Assembly: GCF_030272615.1 (NCBI RefSeq)
Contig: NC_081406.1
Location: 231,312,396-231,376,395 of the forward strand
Direction: 5' to 3'
DNA length: 64,000 nt
DNA from: Cryptomeria japonica
Lineage: Eukaryota; Streptophyta; Pinopsida; Cupressales; Cupressaceae
The stretch's first letter is position 1. Each line of letters begins with the position of its first letter. Both the position numbers and the translations under genes were made by a program. Below the pieces are notes generated by a model. The model had not been told where the DNA came from. It searched no databases and saw nothing but the letters and a program-made list of their open reading frames with translations. Of the stretch, positions 11,707 through 22,640 are shown in pieces.

Positions 11707-12900
11707 TGTAGCATCCTAAAATTGTGACACTTGCAATTTTGACTGCATTTGGGTCTTCACGATGGTGACGCAACACTGAACCTGAATGGAGACCCTGAAA
11801 CTTGTCCATGACACCAAAAACTGCATTTTTCAGCACCCTGGCCTGATTCCTCCTTGCACCCCGCTGTCCCTGGAGGTGGGACCATGGCGCCCAGCGCCCT
11901 GGTCCCTGGCCCTATTTTTGGGCCCGGTCTCTTTTGGGTCTCGGGTCTTTAAGTTTGCAAATTGGAAAATAATCTTTCCTGGTCGGCCTAAGGTCGGAAA
12001 AATCAGTCTATCAACCCTAATTGGCAAGTATATAAACTACATTTTCCTCTCTCATTGGGGAAGATGGAAAAAAGGCGGAAGCGATATTCAAACATTCAAG
12101 CATTCAAGCATTCCTTCAAGCAATTGATCATTCTAAGTCTCCATTCAAGGCTAAGTGTTGCATTCAAGACAAGGATTCAACCATTGAAGAGGAGATCACA
12201 TACTACAACATACAACATACAACATACAACAACATCTACACCTTCGCATGTAAGAATACAAACATTCTTACAACAAGGTACTAGTACTTGTTTTACATTA
12301 CAATCATTTACATTTACAGCATTTCTCATTTCTTGGTTAATTCCAAAACCGGGGTTTGACCTAAGGGAAAATTCCTAATCCCTAACCCCCCAATCGTCTT
12401 CGCTTTTCTGTGTGTAGGTTGCAGGTACGCGGTTGTAATTGAAGATCTGGAATCCTTGTGCAGAGACGAATAGATCCCCCTTCGTTTCGCAGATTTTTCG
12501 GAGGACCGTGTGCACGCCGGGCGCCATCATCCCATCAACTTTCACTCAAATTTACAAGACAACACCGTCTCCACATTTTACTACTAATTCCAGGTCTGCA
12601 GCTTCATCCTACATCCCTATCTCTATTTATAAGTGAATCTTTCTCACTTTTCATGCATTCCTAGCTTAATCCTTCTATCTACATTCTTTACAAAAGAGGG
12701 TAGCCTTGCTGTCTTAACCCTTGAAACTCATTTAGAATCCAATCTTGCATTGTGTGGGATTGGATCTTGTGGGTTTCAACCCCTCTTTTGAATGTAAAGT
12801 CTCCCCTAAGTGAAAACCGTCAACCCTAGTGACCTCCTTCCCCTCTCCTCGGAGTGGTGGGGGGAACACTTAGGGTTCGCTCGTGATTTTCCACTTTACA
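11707..12900 (+). repeat. 3' LTR of element B
   Basis: Begins TGTAGCATCCTAAAATTG and ends TTTACA, 1194 bp. A TATA-like box AGTATATAAAC lies at about 12028-12038. It shares with LTRs of A, C and G a 'GGGTTTGACCTAAGG'-type block (near 12353) in the downstream part, which suggests these LTR families are related. Confidence 0.85.
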
Positions 12901-13332
12901 GCACCAACAACCATCTCCTTATCCATATCCACAACAACCTTGTCCATGTGAGCTTTCTCTAGCTTGCTGACCATGCTAGTCATAGTGTCTGCAGAAGCCT
13001 TCACAATGTCCTGTCTACTCTCCATAATTTCCCTGAGGGTAGTCTCACACTTTGCAATTATGGCCTTCATATCCACAATTTTTTTTCAAATATTTCCTTA
13101 ACATGTTGAGTAGCTTCCATATTCTTGTCCAAATAATCTTTCATCACCTATTTTTCACTTTCAGTCCACAAAACACTAGCCGAAGTACCCTCAACCATCT
13201 CTTTACCAGCATCGACAGGGTGAGCTCTCATAGTACTATGCAACAAATCTTTAGCATTAGCCTGCATTACTTCCATCTTGGAAGATAAAGACCGTTGCTT
13301 AAGATTGATATTTTTGATTTCATAGAATACCC
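12901..13332 (-). pseudogene. Accessory pseudogene N, middle segment
   Basis: The minus strand encodes a Lys/Glu/Met-rich, heptad-like helical segment. It contains MEVMQANAKDLLHSTMRA, a stop, 'MEATQHVKEIFEKKL', and after a frameshift 'IIAKCETTLREIMESRQDI' and 'MVSKLEKAHMDKVVVDMD'. It is bounded on both sides by insertions, B on the left and H on the right, each at its target-site duplication. It looks like a coiled-coil tail. The function is unknown. Confidence 0.5.
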
Positions 13333-13337
13333 ATATG

Positions 13338-14203
13338 TGTTAGATACTTGATTAGTCTCAAAGACACTGAGAGGGGGGGGGGTGAATCAGTGTCTAACCG
13401 GTCTATGAAATATTTAAACTTGTTTGCAACTTTACAACCCAAATGAATGTACCGATAAATGAACAATAAAGTAATAAAGAGAAATAATAATATAACCATC
13501 AATGCACACCATAACACAGATATTTTGGTGAGGAAACTCGGTAGGGGAAAAACCTCGATGGGATTTGTGACCCACAATATTTACTCACTGGCCAATATGA
13601 ATAAATATTACTAATACAATAGGGGCCTGCACATGCAGGAAGGCCAATAGCCTAGAGCTCATTGCTCAATACAAAATAGGAGTCCCACTGACTACAAAAT
13701 TGGATGATTAAATCCAATGATAATGTACTACTCAAAATAGCATCTACAATGTTGGATTCAGTACTGGTTTAAGCTTTGTCAAATACCTCTACCATAAACC
13801 TTTCTTCACTTTGCTCAACTCTTATTCGCTCATCAAAATTATTACATCAAAATGTATATACAAATATTCGCTCTCATAATCATTACCTAGATACATAAAC
13901 TTCTTCTACAAAATGACCTACAAGATCTGATACATATATGAGTCTTTACAATACATCATGTCGGCTACAAATAATTAATTACATTACAATATAATTTGCA
14001 TAAAGAAAACTTTATCTTATGTCGGCCTGGGTGCCAGTATGATTCATTGCCGGTGTAAACTAGATGCCAGTGTTAATGAACTTTGTGTAGCTGCCGGTGC
14101 TGGTATGTGAGTCTATTACCAGTGTAACCTATGAACCATATTACCAGTTGGTTGCCATCAATGACAACATCAACAATTCTAATGTGAGTGTAGAATGCCA
14201 ACA
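13338..14203 (-). repeat. 3' LTR of element H
   Basis: 866 bp, TGTTAGATAC at the left end and GCCAACA at the right end as read on the plus strand. It contains a G-run at about 13371-13382 that is also present in the other LTR. It has about 27 bases near 14095-14120 that the 5' LTR lacks. The bases just right of it (14204-14216, ATCTCCCCCTTTG) are the polypurine tract on the minus strand. Confidence 0.9.
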
Positions 14204-14219
14204 ATCTCCCCCTTTGGTA

Positions 14220-14705
14220 TTGATGGCAACATTCATGAGAAAAATCCAAAAACTGTTATCCAAAAATGAAGTCCAAAACTAATCCAAAAATAGGAGTGCT
14301 CCCCCTGAGAAAATGATCTCTTCTGTACATATTTCTCCATACTTCTACTCCCCCTTTGACATCAATGACAAGGATGTCAAAAAGAAAAAAATATACCTCA
14401 TAGCCTGTATCCAGTTATGTACAATTTGAAAGATATCCGCCAAAATCAGATTAAGACTTTGCATGAATTTGGTGCTGTCAGAAATAATGGTTTCAGTCTG
14501 TTGGATCATACCGGTCAAATAATGCATCTGTTACTCCGGTGATCTTTCTCCTTGAATTGTTGCTTTAGACAACTCAATCCGCTGAGTTATAAGGTTGTCC
14601 AATCTAGGACCAAGTTTGTTTTTCAGCTTATGTGCCTTCATTGTTATCCTTGCATTTTCTTTTTCTATTTTCTCAATCTTTTCCTCAAAAACTACCATTT
14701 CTTGA
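14220..14705 (-). other. 3' untranslated part of element H
   Basis: Between the end of the large ORF and the polypurine tract. Short open pieces on the minus strand (14345-14527) may be the degraded C-terminus of that ORF. A second block of 'CTCCCCCT' occurs near 14300 and 14350. Nothing else is recognised. Confidence 0.4.
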
Positions 14706-17700
14706 TTAAAAAATTGAGGAAAGTTCTGAAGAACCTATCATATTATCTGCTATATCATCAATCTCTTTTTGTGTTTTCTTTATCTCTTCCTCAATGTCTT
14801 CTGTCAGGTTGTGAGGATTGCATGCTTCCTTATACAATTCATTATATTCCAGAATAGTGGAATTGAGTACCTGTAATAAGGAATCGATATGCTCAGTGCA
14901 GTCCTTGGTAGTTTTATCAAAGAATTCACTTTTCTCCTTATTCACCCTTTCCTTAACAGTCTCCTCATTAATCTTATCCACAGTTAGAATATTTGAAGCA
15001 ATGAATTTGGACAATGTGTCCAATTTAATTACCTAAAGATCCATCAATATGATCTATCTTACAAGCTGGTGCAATCATTTTTAATATAGGTAATGTATCA
15101 TCAATGACCTTAAATTCTAAGGCGTTGCAATTTTTGATCCTCTTTATTGAATCCAAAAGTACATCAGTCACATTAGTAGGTCTATAATCCATGGTGGAAG
15201 TGCTAGGCTCAACAATAACTTTCTTTTCTTCAGATACTTGTCCAATTGCTTTAACCACTTCTTCCTTGTTTCCATCATTGACCTCTTCTTTATTCACTGT
15301 TTTTGCCTTTTTCTCACTCTATGTTTCAAATTTATTTTCAACCTTACTGTCATCCTTACTTTCTGCCTTTCTGACTGCCAGTTCAACTATACTCTATTCA
15401 GGGTCTTTCTCTACCGGTTTCTCTATCTTCTACTGAGTGTTAATATTTATAGGTTCAGTTTGTGCTTTTACCTATGCTTCTGCCAGTTTCTCAATGTTAG
15501 GTTGAGTAACATTTGGGATGGTATCAGGTTTCTCAACTTTTGCTGGTAGCTCAATGTTCTGAGAGTCAACAGTGTTGACCATTGACTCAGAGATCTCAAT
15601 ATTTATAGCTTTAGTTTGCTTTACCTCTGTGGTTTCCTTGTCCATGACAATGTTGAAGTCTTGTGTGTCCACATTCATCGTAAAAAAAACTTCAGATTTT
15701 GGATTAGTGTCATCTCTAGTTATTTCCTTTGCCTTCTCTTCTAGTTGACTGTCAGTTTGTACTGGTGCCTCTGCAGTTATTGGTGGGGTGTCCTATGCCG
15801 ATGGAGGAAGGTTATCCTTGACCGTTATATTAGGCACACTAACAATTTTACCTTTACCTTTATCCTTCTGATATACCTTTTCAAAAGACTTATCCATTTT
15901 TTGTCTATCTGTTTCTTCTTTCTTTTCTCTTTCCACCAAAAATATGTCCCACTTGTCTACTGTCTCATCTGCAATTTCCTTAACTTGGCTTTCCATAAGG
16001 CTAACCTGCTGGTGACCACTTACAAAAACTGTTCTATTTGCCTCTGAAATTAAGTCATCAATTTCCTATTTGGATTTAGCAAGATGCACAACAAGTAGAG
16101 CCTCTACTTTCAATTTCTTATCTAATTCCATAACCAACATTCTTTTAGCCTCTAACCTCAAATACAGATAATTAGGCAGATCATCTACAACCTCAATGAG
16201 AACTTTCTTGTAGATATCAAGGTGCAAAATAATGCTTTCCTCTGTAGTGTTTTTATCTGAATCCTTGAAAGAATGATAAAGTTTATTTACATTGCTAAGG
16301 TTACCTTCTTATGTAATTTCAGTGATCAATTCCTCTGGTGTAAGAGTATCCGGTGCCTTAGGTTTTGATTTCTTCTTTGGAGTTGCCTTCTTCTTTGGAC
16401 CATTAGGTTCTCTTACAACCTGTTGTTTCTTTCTTTGAGTTCTTGACTTCTTTGTAGATGGAGCAGGTGTCAGTGAAGGTTTTCTTTTCTTCCTTTCAAC
16501 TCTTTCAAATTCAACCACTTTATCTTTTTTTGTCTCAGAAGAAGTAACAACTGGGGAAACATGAGCTACCAGTGTCTGCTCTGATTGACTTTCTTTTATA
16601 CTAGCAGCAATACCACCAAGACTCATTAATCCTTCTGTAACATCTTTTACCATTTTAGAAGCATCTTTCATGAACTTGTCTCTTTTCTTCCTCTCCTTCA
16701 TCATAGCTACACCACTTTCAATGGTTTCAACATTGCCAAATATTTCCTTTGTTGGTTCCGGTGGTGCATCTAGGAGTATTTTTGCATATGATTCCAAAAT
16801 GTGAGAGTCCACCTCATATCCCATTTCAGTAATCCATACAGTTCTGGGTCTAACTGCTTCCATCCAAATTTCATCTCTCTTTACTACAAAGCATATTTGT
16901 TTATCATATTTGTCTACAATGCTTTGGGAAATCCTTTCTCTCTGTTTCATTCTGGTTTGGAAATTCTTGAAGTAGTCTTTAACCAACTCATCACTGTTAG
17001 CTCCCATACTGGTGATTGCCTCCTTTATCTATTTTCCAACAGAAATATCATAGGAAAAATCTTTATGACCCATGCCTGGGATTTCCTTTGAAAAGTAAAG
17101 CATTAAACATACTAACAGATTTCCAAATTTGAATGTTCCTTTCTTGTCACCTTTTATCTTATCCAAATTTTCTAGCAATTCATCCTTCAAACATTCACAA
17201 ATATCAATCTTTGCATTGTTTACAATCATCTCATGTGCACTGTGAATGCATGAACTTGACACAAAATTCAACTTGTTTGTATGACCAACTTTATATCCAA
17301 TGACCATGCTGGCAAATTTAACATTTTTATCCTTTATGTCATTAACCCTAAGTGATTGGTTGTCATATGTAGCTCCGGTTAAGCTCATAAATTCTTTGTT
17401 AGGGATTTTTTTCTTCTTGTCAGGTCTAGAATTGGTGGAGGGTAAACCAGTAACAACTTTAATAGCTTCCTTGGTAATCTTGAATATTGAGTCCAACCAC
17501 ATAAATTCTTTGTGAACCTTGCTAAGGATATAGTGGACGACTTCATCTGATAATTCTGGCATATGGAGGATGTCTATGAAACCTAAATCCTCAACTACCT
17601 TATGTTACGGTTTCACTATTCCATCCTTGTCAATAATTACATTCATGTACATGTTCATCAAATCTTCAGACCCTAAACTTTCTATGTTGCAATGTATGTA

Positions 17701-17874
17701 TGTCCTAGGGTCTTCAGTGAATGCGACTCCCTTCAAAATTTTAGAAAATGCACCAATAGAATCATCCTATTTTGCTATCTTAGGAATGATCTTAAAAATG
17801 GGTCTAGGTCGCTTAATGTTTTCCATAATGGTAGGGTTTGCTACGAATTCAGGAACAGAAGATGAAGATGCCAT
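14706..17874 (-). pseudogene. Element H large accessory ORF, unknown protein of about 1050 codons
   Basis: From the ATG at 17874 one minus-strand frame can be followed to about 15025 with scattered stops (near 17765, 17600, 17029, 16309, 16066, 15796 and 15478). After a frameshift a further part runs to 14706. The N-terminal third looks globular: FKITKEAIKVVTGLPS near residue 130, then 'MSLTGATYDNQSLRV' and 'LLVCLMLYFSKEIPGMG'. Around 16300-16500 there is a very basic stretch with KKSRTQRKKQQ and KKKATPKKKSKPK, like a nuclear localisation signal. The rest is Glu/Lys/Thr-rich and probably helical. It is not a pol domain. It could be a captured or env-position accessory protein. The '(I)T.EAI..VTGLP' segment recalls proteins annotated as plant transposon-associated, but I cannot assign a family. 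Confidence 0.6.
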
Positions 17875-18177
17875 TGTGAAAGATAAATGCCTTTTAATTG
17901 TGAAATCCTTGAATGCCTTGAAAAGATCTTTGCACTTCACCTTTAGAATGCCTTTGCTCAATTTCTGTCTCTTCAAATGCTTGGATTCTTGGTGAATTGA
18001 AATGAGAGGTTACAATGCCTTTATAACCAAAAATTGACTTACAACCACAATAAATGCTTGCCGGTGAAGTGAAAAACTCCACACATCCACCGTTAAAGAA
18101 GAAATATAACTTCTTACTATCAACCAAGGGTAAATGCATGGTTTTCAATTTGTTTCCTTACCCCTAAGGATTATTCC

Positions 18178-19294
18178 TTAGTTGGATGAAGAATCTCCTG
18201 TTGGTGCAGGATTACCATGTTCTGCCGGTGCAGTGATAGATTCATCACCTCTCTGATCTCTCTTCTTAATCCATTGTTTTGAAAATTCTTGCTTGATTTC
18301 AGTCACCTTTTCTTTGACTTTGTTATTAGATCCTTTATTGTCCACCAGTATAGTCTTGCTTCTACAAAATTTTGCAATATGCCCAATCTTGTTACATGCA
18401 TAACAAGTTACATTATTTCTCTCAATAGCCTTTCCATAACCTTGACTGGTTTGAGTTCTGCATTGATTAGATAAATGTCCAAATCTACCATAAACATATT
18501 ATTTCACATTCATTCTGCAATTGTATGAGTTATGACCATTTTTTATTGCATTTGGAACATTGACCGGTGGGTAAGTTTGTATTTTGATTATTCCTAAATC
18601 TGCACTGATTTTCTCTATGACCAAATTTGTTGCAATTAAAATATTTCCCATTAAATTTATAAGCATTAGGTTGCCTTACCGGTTTGCTGTGATCATGGTT
18701 GTTTGCAGTCCCAAAACTTTCTCCATGTTCAAATCCAAGTCCAACTGTATCTCCATCAGGTTTCTGACTTTTCAACATATCATTAAGATTATCTGAACTC
18801 TTCTTGAATTTGTCTTTGTATTCATTTGCAATGACCAACTCACTTTCCAAAGTGCTAACTTGTCTCAAAAGTTCCTCTTTGTCATGTTGCATGTGAATCA
18901 AATTTGTTTTAAGCATATCATTTTCATAACTAATCCTTTGAGATTCATGAGATCTTTCATTTAGTCTTCTGGCCAAATCTTCTTCATTTCTCTTTCCATC
19001 TTCAATATCTTTGCATAGTCTCATGGTTAAATCTTGCATCTCATTCTTCATGTTACTATTCTCTTGTCTCAATTTCTCTGTAATATCTCTGAGAGTTTCT
19101 TTTTCTTCATCATCTTGATTTTGCAATTGCACATGTAATTATTTTCTTTTATTCTTTTCTATAACCAGGTTATCTTGAAGTGCTTTGATAAATTCCCAAG
19201 CAGTTCTGAGTTCATCTTCCAGTTTGATATTCTTCAATTTTTCTGCATCAAAATCTTCAAGAACTCCTTCCAACTGTTGTCACAAGCTTTCCAT
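18178..19294 (-). pseudogene. Element H first ORF: coiled coil plus zinc knuckles (gag-like)
   Basis: Starts at the ATG at 19294, about 60 bases past the primer site on the minus strand. It has two early stops and a frameshift near 18540. About 200 residues of Glu/Lys/Asn-rich sequence form an obvious coiled coil. CCHC-type knuckles follow: CNKFGHRENQC (first Cys pair incomplete), a CSKCNK...GHNSYNC unit split by the frameshift, YGRFGHLSNQC, and CYACNKIGHIAKFC. The last is a full CX2CX4HX4C, so at least one knuckle binds nucleic acid in the way of Gag nucleocapsids. The usual capsid domain of Copia Gag is not evident, and the coiled coil takes its place. Stop at 18178-18180. Confidence 0.7.
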
Positions 19295-19350
19295 TGTTAC
19301 CAGTTTCAAAATCTTTCTCAACCTGTTAGGCTTCTGCAAATAAAGGACTA

Positions 19351-19364
19351 GGCTCTGATACCAT
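19351..19364 (-). promoter_or_regulatory. Primer binding site of element H (initiator tRNA-Met type)
   Basis: On the minus strand, TGGTATCAGAGCC begins one to two bases after the end of the 5' LTR. This is the standard plant site complementary to the 3' end of initiator Met tRNA. Confidence 0.9.
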
Positions 19365-19365
19365 T

Positions 19366-20204
19366 TGTTAGATACTTGATCAGTCCCAAAGACACTAAGG
19401 GGGGGGGGGGTGAATCAGTGTCTAACTGGTTTATGGAATATTTAAACTTGTTTGCAACTTTACAACCCAAATTAATGTACCTGTAAACAAGCAATAAAAC
19501 AATAAAGCAAAATAATAGTATAACCATGAATGCACACCATAACACAGATATTTTGGCGAGGAAACCGGGTAGGGGAAAAACCTCGGTGGGATTTGTGACC
19601 CACAATATTTACTCATTGGCCAATATGAATAAATATTACTAATAAAATAGGGGCCTGCACATGTAGAAAGGTAAACAACCTAGAGCTCACTGCTCAATAC
19701 AAAATAGGAGTCCCACTGACTACAAAATTGGATGATTAAATCCAATGACAATGTACTGCTCAAAATAGCATCTGCAATGGTAGATTCAGTACCAGTTTAA
19801 GCTCTGTCAAATACCTCTGCCATAAAACTTTCTTCACTCTACTCAGCGCTTATTCACTCATCAAAATTATTACATCAAAATACATATACATATATTCACT
19901 CTCATAATCATTACCTAAATACATAATCTTATTCTATAAAATGACCTACAAGATCTGATACATATATGAGTCTTTACAATACATCATGTCGGCTACAAAT
20001 AATTAATTACATTGCAATATAATTCACATAAAAAACTTTATCTTATGTCGGCTTGGGTGCCGATATGATTCATTGCTGGTGTAAACTGAATGCTGGTGTG
20101 AATGAACTTTGTGTAGCTACCAGTGTAACCTGTGAACCATATTACCAGTTGGTTGTCATCAATGAGAACATCAACAATTCTCATGTGAGTGTAGAATGCC
20201 AACA
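19366..20204 (-). repeat. 5' LTR of element H
   Basis: 839 bp, matching the 13338-14203 copy along its whole length apart from substitutions and the 27-base difference. Next to the primer site, so it is the 5' LTR of the minus-strand element. Confidence 0.9.
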
Positions 20205-20209
20205 ATATG

Positions 20210-21260
20210 AAAAGACAGAAAACCTCCAAAGAGAAGTTTTTGGCGACATTAAGCACATCAAATGGTATCTCCTATTTAGGATGAAAATTCTGAGGGAAAA
20301 ATCTGCCGAATCTTGAGAATTCTGCTCCGAGCCATGAGAGGGAGATGAAACCTCAACATTTTGAGTTTGGCCCATGGAATCCAAGTCATCAGAGCTATCA
20401 GAAACCTTCAAAGTGGCTTTTCAAGATTTACCCTTAGGGCGTTTACTCGAGCCTTCCCCACCAGCACCAGGGGAACCCATACTCACACCCACAACAACCA
20501 TCTTCGCCCCAGTTTTGGCCTTTTTGCTAGAATGAGGGGCATAATCCGCATCATCACTATCATTTTCTCATCCTTTCAACTTAGATTCCTCACTACCATC
20601 AATATTTTCAGTAGAAACAAGGGATGGCTTATTGAGTTTTCAGAAGCCCTAGCTTTCAAATGCTAAAAAATCAGGGCAATTAAACCTTGGTGTAAAATAG
20701 GATTAACATGGGGGTTTTCCTTGAAATAGGCAATACTTGCATTCAAATAAGATAGAAAATAAAATGTGAATGACATTTTCTCATTGTGACGGAAATGGTT
20801 AAGGAACACAAAGTGATACCCGTAAATTTTAGTGAACCTGCCGTCCAGAGTGAAGAACTCCATAATCCTCTTCAAAAGTCCTTGCCATATGACTTTAATC
20901 TACTTCGGCTCAAAATAGGTCTTATTGGCTTTCAATTGGTGTTCACATTCCTTCTCCTTCTTGGGGAATCTCTTCACAACAACAACAAAGATTTTTATCT
21001 CTCTGTAAAACTTAATCCCCTTTGTACACATCCCCATCACTTCAACAATAAGTTCTTCATTAATCTCAGTCACCATACCAAATAGAAACACCTTACCATC
21101 CTTCCATCCCTTCACAAATTGTCTCATAGCACTCTAGTTGTGCCCATGCATCTTCTCCAGAAAAGTCACCACACCCCCCTTCTATAATCTATGCCAAATG
21201 GTAGGATTCTTCTTCTAGTTAGCACAGTTAGGAGGTTCCACCCGACGTCACTGACCCCCC
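20210..21260 (-). pseudogene. Accessory pseudogene N, N-terminal part
   Basis: Reading down the minus strand from about 21260, the sequence encodes GGVVTFLEKMHGHN, then MRQFVKGWKDGKVFLFGMV, 'TEINEELIVEVMGM', 'FYREIKIFVVVVKRF', a stop, 'GLLKRIMEFFTLDGRFTKIY' and 'ASIAYFKENPHVNPILHQGL'. A Lys/Gly-rich stretch (SSKKAKTGAK, SSKRPKGKS) comes next, followed by a Ser/Asp-rich part with 'VSDSSDDLDSMGQTQ'. Stops and frameshifts interrupt it. It is split from the segments at 12901-13332 and 8640-8789 by insertions H and B. The 'EINEELI.EV.G' segment lines up in style with 'KITKEAIKVVTGLP' of element H, so the two may be distant relatives. Function unknown. Confidence 0.5.
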
Positions 21261-21559
21261 ATAGTATTAAAACTCATCTCAGAGACATCCAAAATTAGAA
21301 GAACATGGTTTGCAATAGAAAAACAAGCAATGACTTCAAAATCAAATAACGCCCATAAAGAATGTGAAGTTTGGTAGTAATAATAGCAACTTAAGGTAGC
21401 CAACCCAAATGCTTGCCATAAAATGATGACAAAATTAATAACTTTCATCATAAAAAATAGTAGGGATCTCCTCATATCTGCCATTTGTTCGATCATGCAT
21501 AAGGAGTGACCGAACCTCAAAATACAAGGTGTCTTAATTAAACCACACCTTCCTAGTGT

Positions 21560-21875
21560 TAATTCTAACCCCTGTGTTTGCGAAATAGTCCGCTACACAA
21601 TTACCTTCTCTATAATTATGAGAAATATAATTTACTCCTCGAAAGTATTGATTATATTTTTGGAGGTATTAATAATATTTTCAATCGTCCATGAAGGTGA
21701 ACTTTTCCTTTTAAGACATTGAATAATATTATTCGAGTCTCCCTCAATCCACACCTTCCTGCATCGAAGTTGCTTAGTAATTTGCAAAGTTTGGAAGGCG
21801 CCCATGGCTTCAGCAAGGTGGTTGGTCTGTGTATCCATGGACTTTCTGAGTATTGTTGACTCATCCATTATTTAT
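21560..21875 (-). pseudogene. RNase H domain remnant of a LINE-type retrotransposon
   Basis: The minus strand encodes NHLAEAMGAFQTLQITKQLR, then VWIEGDSNNIIQCLKRKSS with the catalytic-type Asp in EGDS. It continues with PSWTIENIINTSKNIINTFEE, then, one frame over, YISHNYREGNCVADYFANTG. This order (AEA..A...L, EGDS..II, YREGN.VAD..AN.G) is that of the RNase H domain at the C-terminus of plant L1-like LINEs and related genomic relics. One frameshift and an upstream truncation make it a pseudogene. Downstream (21250-21550) more open but unrecognised minus-strand sequence follows. Confidence 0.65.
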
Positions 21876-21883
21876 GATTTTCA

Positions 21884-22110
21884 AATTCATTGTCAATATT
21901 CTCCAATCGGTCAATGGAAACCGTAATTAGTGATTCATTCACATCATGATAATTAGGAAAATAATGGGGATAAATGACACCATTTATTGGATTAGAGGAA
22001 CCATCGACATTCTCATGAAATAAGTTGTTCTAATTAGGCTCCATATACTTAGTAATTAATCCTTGGGAAGCCTTAATTCTACAACTTCTTCTCATGAGAA
22101 TGTTGTAGGT
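21884..22110 (-). pseudogene. Element G coding remnant downstream of its leader
   Basis: The minus strand encodes about 75 codons including SCRIKASQGLITKYMEPN, a stop, then NLFHENVDGSSNPINGVIYP and 'NESLITVSIDRLENIDNEFE'. It lies about 550 bases downstream of a primer-site motif on the same strand, where the first ORF of an LTR element would be. I cannot place it in a domain family. Confidence 0.4.
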
Positions 22111-22640
22111 AGGACTAATGGTAGTAAAAATCATGCACAAAGGAGGGAAATTTGAATTTAAAATTTAAAATTGTGATTAAAAAGTGCAAAAAATTGTAAA
22201 AATAATTGATAAACCAATTAATTAAGCAATTCGATTTGTGAATTTGAAAGATAAAAGCTTCTATATCATAGCATAGCATATCATAAAGATCAAATTTGAA
22301 TATAAATTTGTAAAATTATGCAACCCACAAGTAAATTTTAGAATTATAAAATAGGGTTTTTGTGAATTCAACCACTAAATTTATGTAGTTCAATTTAAAA
22401 TTAGGTCTAAGAGTTCAAATTTGAATTTTAAATTGCATATAATCAGATCTAAGATAATTAATCCAAATTAGACAACCCACAAGTTCAATTTTAGAATTAT
22501 AAATTAGGGTTTTTATGAATTTAATTTCTAAATTTATGTAATTCAACTGAAAATTAAACTTGTGAATGTAAATTTGAATCTTGAAATTCATACACTCTTA
22601 AATCTAAGAACATAAATCATAAATTGAGGTGTAAGATGTT
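22111..22640 (-). other. AT-rich leader of element G
   Basis: Non-coding, AT-rich, with repeated 'TTCAAATTTGAATTT' and 'TTAGAATTATAAA.TAGGGTTTTT' on the plus strand. The minus strand resembles the leader of element A (960-1560) in composition and short motifs. Confidence 0.5.

Larger units (their letters stand above)
8795..12900 (+). mobile_element. LTR retrotransposon B with 5-bp target-site duplication
   Basis: The LTR start TGTAACGTCC at 8795 and the LTR end TTTACA at 12900 are flanked by GCACC (8790-8794 and 12901-12905), a 5-bp target-site duplication. The 5' LTR is cut short inside its GC-rich repeat, and the element jumps straight into a gag-pro ORF. The rest of the 5' LTR, the primer site, the leader and the start of gag are therefore deleted. 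There is no RT, RNase H or integrase, so the element is non-autonomous. It sits inside the minus-strand N pseudogene, whose frame is restored when B is removed. Confidence 0.9.
13338..20204 (-). mobile_element. Non-autonomous Copia-like LTR element H, minus strand, complete with TSD
   Basis: LTRs at 13338-14203 and 19366-20204 flank 5.2 kb. The outer bases are TG...CA, and ATATG lies on both sides (13333-13337 and 20205-20209) as a 5-bp target-site duplication. On the minus strand the right LTR is followed by AATGGTATCAGAGCC, the initiator-Met primer site. The left LTR is preceded by the purine tract CAAAGGGGGAGAT. Internally there are two ORFs: a coiled-coil/zinc-knuckle protein and a large protein I do not recognise. 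No protease, integrase, RT or RNase H is present. It must have been mobilised in trans. Confidence 0.9.
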
